DNA of 8,210 nt from positions 1 to 8,210 of the forward strand of contig VFKK01000222.1 of assembly GCA_009885605.1 (NCBI GenBank). Direction: 5' to 3'. Positions 5,858 to 8,210 of the stretch are shown here, piece by piece. The DNA is from Cyclobacteriaceae bacterium. Lineage in GTDB: Bacteria; Bacteroidota; Bacteroidia; Cytophagales; Cyclobacteriaceae. Made by a program: the position numbers and the translations under genes. The notes below the pieces were generated by a model, which made no database searches, had not been told where the DNA came from, and was given only the letters and a program-made list of their open reading frames with translations. Each line of letters begins with the position of its first letter. The first letter of the stretch is position 1.

Positions 5858-7462
5858 ATGAAACATACTCCAAAGCTCCATATCCCAAAAGACGGTTGGG
5901 AAGGATTAAAACAAAATTTCACTTCAGATGCCTCAGCAGGATTTGTAGTATTTCTATTGGCGATGCCCCTGAGTTTGGGCATTGCAAAAGCCTCAGATTT
6001 CCCACCGATCATGGGTCTTTTGACTGCCATTATTGGTGGTATTCTGGTCAGCTTAATTTCTGGTTCCAGGTTGACAATCAAAGGCCCCGCGGCTGGTTTG
6101 ATTGTGGTGGTAGCTGGTTCTGTAGCGGATTTCGGCGGGGGAGAAACAGGCTGGAAACTGGCGCTTGGCGCTATGGTGGTTGCCGGATTGGTTCAGATCC
6201 TCTTCGGAGTTTTCAAGTTGGGCAAACTGGCAGATATCTTCCCGCTTTCTGCCATTCATGGTATGCTGGCGGCGATTGGTATCATCATCATAGCGAAGCA
6301 AATCCCCATTCTTCTGGATGTTAATCCTGATTTGTACAAAGGGTTGAGTATCCCTCAAATGATTACTTCCATTCCGATATTTCTGGCAAATTTTGACCCT
6401 CGAGCAACCATGATTGGGTTGTATAGTCTTGCGATTATGCTCGGTTGGCCCTATCTGAAAGATTTCAAATTGGGTAAAATACCTGCTCCTTTGATGGTTC
6501 TGATTGTTGCTATTCCTTCCGAACTTGCAATGGATTTTGCTCACACCGAGCCTCCTTACGCCTTGCTTCACATCGGTAACCTGGTTGAAAATGTGAAATT
6601 TAACGCTGATTTTTCCGGAATTTCCCAAACAGGGATTTTCATCAAGTATGTGATCATGTTTGCTTTGGTGGGTACTCTCGAGTCACTTCTAACTGTCAAG
6701 GCCATTGATATGGTGGACCCTTTCAAAAGAAAATCCAACAATGATAAAGATTTGATAGCAGTGGGAGTAGGTAATACGTTCGCTGCTTTACTCGGGGGAA
6801 TGCCCATGATTTCAGAAGTTGCTCGTAGCTCTGCCAATGTCACAAGTGGTGCAAAGACCCGTTGGGCAAACTTCTTCCATGGATTCTTCATTCTGGTTTT
6901 CGTTTTGGTTGCAACTCCGGTGATTGAGATGATCCCAAATGCAGCTCTTGCAGCTATGTTGATTACCGTGGGAATCAAATTGGCACACCCTAAAGAGTTT
7001 GTGAATACTTTCCGAATCGGAAAGGAGCAACTTGCCATCTTCCTCGTGACAATCGCTTTTACCATATTCGAAGATCTCCTTATAGGAATTGGAGCTGGTA
7101 TCCTCCTCAAAATTATTATCCATCTCTTCCATGGTGCGCCTGTGAGTTCTCTTTTCAAAGCACCGACTCTCGTTTCTTTCGAAGGAAATGAATACTTGGT
7201 GGAAATTGACAAGGCTGCAATTTTCTCTAATTTTCTCGGTATAAAAACTAAGCTTAACGCAATACCAGCCGGTTTCAATGTGACTATTGATTTGAAAAAC
7301 ACCAAGATTGTAGATCACTCTGTGATGGAAAACCTTCACCACTTTAAGCATGATTACGAAGAAAATGGAGGTCACGTCAAGATAATTGGTTTGGATAATC
7401 ACAAGCCAGTTTCGGACCATCACCTTGCTTCCAGAAACGTAGTGGCTGCCTCCAAACAATAA
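5858..7462 (+). CDS. SulP-family inorganic anion permease with STAS domain (candidate bicarbonate transporter)
   Basis: This 534-residue inner-membrane protein is an SLC26/SulP transporter, a family that imports sulfate, bicarbonate or other anions, often with Na+ or H+. The N-terminal amphipathic start leads into FVVFLLAMPLSLGIAKAS (about 29-46), then the signature GSRLTIKGPAAGLIVVVAG (69-87), where the short TM3 half-helix helps form the anion site. The second repeat has TLESLLTVKAIDMVDP (273-288) and LLGGMPMISEVARSSANVTS (311-330), including the cytoplasmic-loop pattern typical of the family. About 12-14 membrane segments end near 425. Residues about 437-515 form a short STAS domain (TIDLKNTKIVDHSVMENL). 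Length is at the lower end for full SulP+STAS proteins. It lies 51 bases after dabB with no terminator between, so co-transcription is likely, and context favours bicarbonate. Sulfate or another anion cannot be excluded from sequence. The family call is firm; the substrate is inferred. Confidence 0.92.
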   Translation: MKHTPKLHIPKDGWEGLKQNFTSDASAGFVVFLLAMPLSLGIAKASDFPPIMGLLTAIIGGILVSLISGSRLTIKGPAAGLIVVVAGSVADFGGGETGWKLALGAMVVAGLVQILFGVFKLGKLADIFPLSAIHGMLAAIGIIIIAKQIPILLDVNPDLYKGLSIPQMITSIPIFLANFDPRATMIGLYSLAIMLGWPYLKDFKLGKIPAPLMVLIVAIPSELAMDFAHTEPPYALLHIGNLVENVKFNADFSGISQTGIFIKYVIMFALVGTLESLLTVKAIDMVDPFKRKSNNDKDLIAVGVGNTFAALLGGMPMISEVARSSANVTSGAKTRWANFFHGFFILVFVLVATPVIEMIPNAALAAMLITVGIKLAHPKEFVNTFRIGKEQLAIFLVTIAFTIFEDLLIGIGAGILLKIIIHLFHGAPVSSLFKAPTLVSFEGNEYLVEIDKAAIFSNFLGIKTKLNAIPAGFNVTIDLKNTKIVDHSVMENLHHFKHDYEENGGHVKIIGLDNHKPVSDHHLASRNVVAASKQ

Positions 7463-7490
7463 CATTCCCTATTCAAACCTAAATAACCTG

Positions 7491-7523
7491 CTCCGGGCAT
7501 CTCTCTGAGGTGCCCCGGAGTTT
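7491..7523 (+). terminator. Strong hairpin, probable intrinsic terminator of the dab-SulP operon
   Basis: CTCCGGGCATCTC (7491-7503) pairs with GAGGTGCCCCGGAG (7507-7520), leaving loop TCT, one bulged G and one G-T wobble, followed by TTTAAT. The GC-rich stem begins 28 bases after the SulP stop. The T-run is short, so termination may be partial, leaving some read-through into the porin gene. Confidence 0.65.
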
Positions 7524-7548
7524 AATGGAAATTTCAGGGAAGAAAGAT

Positions 7549-8210
7549 ATGACAAGCCATTTCAGATATCTGATCATGGGGTTAATCCTGTTGATCGGTA
7601 AAGTCGGACAAGTCTCTGCACAGGGAGACAAGGAACTGAAATTGTTCCTGAACGAAGAGAAAACACGGTACATCAAAGGCACGGGATTGGGACAGATCTG
7701 GGTGAGATATACAGATTTCAATCCTGGATCGACCGTCTTCGGGACGGCCAAAGATCAGGCGTTTGATGTTGGACTGAGGCGAGTGCGCTATCAGGTAATG
7801 GGTCAGATCACTGACCATTTATTCATTTATACTCAGTTTGGAATCAACAGCTTCGGGTCACTTTCCGGTCGTAAACCCGGATTGTTTCTGCATGACGTCA
7901 CTGCTGAATACGCGGTCATTAAACAGAAACTGACGCTCGGAGCAGGGCTGCATGGATGGAATGGAACAGTTCGCTATTCTTCTTCTTCGGTCGGAAGTAT
8001 CCTGGGTATGGATCTGCCTTTTATCGAAGAAGCTACCAATGACATCACAGATCAGTTTGTAAGAAAATTGGGCGTTTATGCCAAAGGACAACTTGGTGGG
8101 TTGGATTATAGGTTTTCAGTTTCTAATCCATTCCCTGTTCAGACTGCTTTGACACCGGTCCCATCTTTGCCGGAAGGCGTCACCAATCAAGCCTATTACA
8201 GCACTTTGGC
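7549..8210 (+). CDS. Outer-membrane porin-like protein, N-terminal part (runs off the window)
   Basis: An open frame of 220 codons continues past the right edge. Residues 1-24 form a Sec signal peptide: HFR near the start, hydrophobic core LIMGLILLIG, and likely cleavage after VSA before QGDKEL. The mature part has alternating aromatic and polar residues typical of beta-barrel strands (GQIWVRYTDF, LRRVRYQVMG, HLFIYTQFGI, LTLGAGLHGW, YRFSVSNPF), like the porins annotated in Bacteroidota as phosphate-selective (OprO/P)-like or plain 'porin'. It would sit in the outer membrane as a passive channel, possibly for anions. An in-frame ATG at 7525 would add eight residues (MEISGKKD) ahead of the signal and lies four bases after the terminator stem, so 7549 is preferred. 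I see no promoter match of its own; it may depend on read-through or on a promoter I missed. The C-terminus is outside the window, so barrel size and specificity cannot be judged. Confidence 0.75.
   Translation, partial: MTSHFRYLIMGLILLIGKVGQVSAQGDKELKLFLNEEKTRYIKGTGLGQIWVRYTDFNPGSTVFGTAKDQAFDVGLRRVRYQVMGQITDHLFIYTQFGINSFGSLSGRKPGLFLHDVTAEYAVIKQKLTLGAGLHGWNGTVRYSSSSVGSILGMDLPFIEEATNDITDQFVRKLGVYAKGQLGGLDYRFSVSNPFPVQTALTPVPSLPEGVTNQAYYSTL

Noticed and set aside
6053..7465. Long minus-strand frames (191, 245 and 217 codons) opposite the SulP gene
   Set aside because: They are antisense shadows of a well-matched SulP coding region, and their translations are rich in residues expected from reversed membrane-protein codons.
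7479..8091. Minus-strand frames opposite the porin gene
   Set aside because: The plus strand has an open frame to the window edge with a clear signal peptide and beta-strand pattern; the minus frames have no recognisable content.
1..8210. Possible tRNA/rRNA genes, CRISPR arrays, insertion sequences or attachment sites
   Set aside because: No regularly spaced repeats, transposase-like frames, terminal inverted repeats or tRNA cloverleaf patterns were seen on either strand.

Overview
The window looks like chromosomal DNA from a member of the Bacteroidota, most likely an aerobic marine or freshwater Cytophagales-type heterotroph (Algoriphagus/Cyclobacteriaceae-like). The reasons are moderately AT-rich DNA, starts without clear Shine-Dalgarno sequences, a Bacteroidota-style promoter (TTG-N18-TACCTTTG), and the protein families present. 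The taxon is an inference from style, not from a marker gene.

Layout. Positions 1-688 hold two minus-strand genes that overlap by 4 bases: a DJ-1/PfpI-family protein (95-688), then the first 32 codons of an antibiotic-biosynthesis-monooxygenase-type protein that runs off the left edge (1-98). Positions 689-892 are a gene-free divergent spacer with a good promoter candidate reading right. From there a plus-strand gene set runs to about 7462: an unrecognised 120-residue protein (893-1255), a short leader with two small hairpins, DabA (DUF2309/UPF0753; 1356-3854), DabB (NuoL-like; 3854-5806, sharing one base with dabA), and a SulP-family anion permease with a C-terminal STAS domain (5858-7462). 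A strong hairpin at 7491-7520 probably ends this transcript. After it comes the start of an exported beta-barrel porin-like protein (7549 to the right edge).

How it fits together. DabA and DabB form the known energy-coupled inorganic-carbon (DAB) complex: a beta-carbonic-anhydrase-like zinc subunit that hydrates CO2 to bicarbonate, powered by ion flow through a complex I-like membrane subunit. The adjacent SulP protein is a plausible bicarbonate or other anion importer, and the porin could provide outer-membrane passage. The segment therefore reads as a candidate multi-layer inorganic-carbon uptake locus. No RuBisCO, carboxysome, separate carbonic anhydrase or LysR regulator is visible, so the carbon would more likely feed anaplerotic carboxylations than autotrophy (inference).

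The least ordinary features are the DabB subunit, which has a long insertion before its last conserved channel segment and changes at two conserved proton-path positions, and the unrecognised small protein that seems to head the operon.
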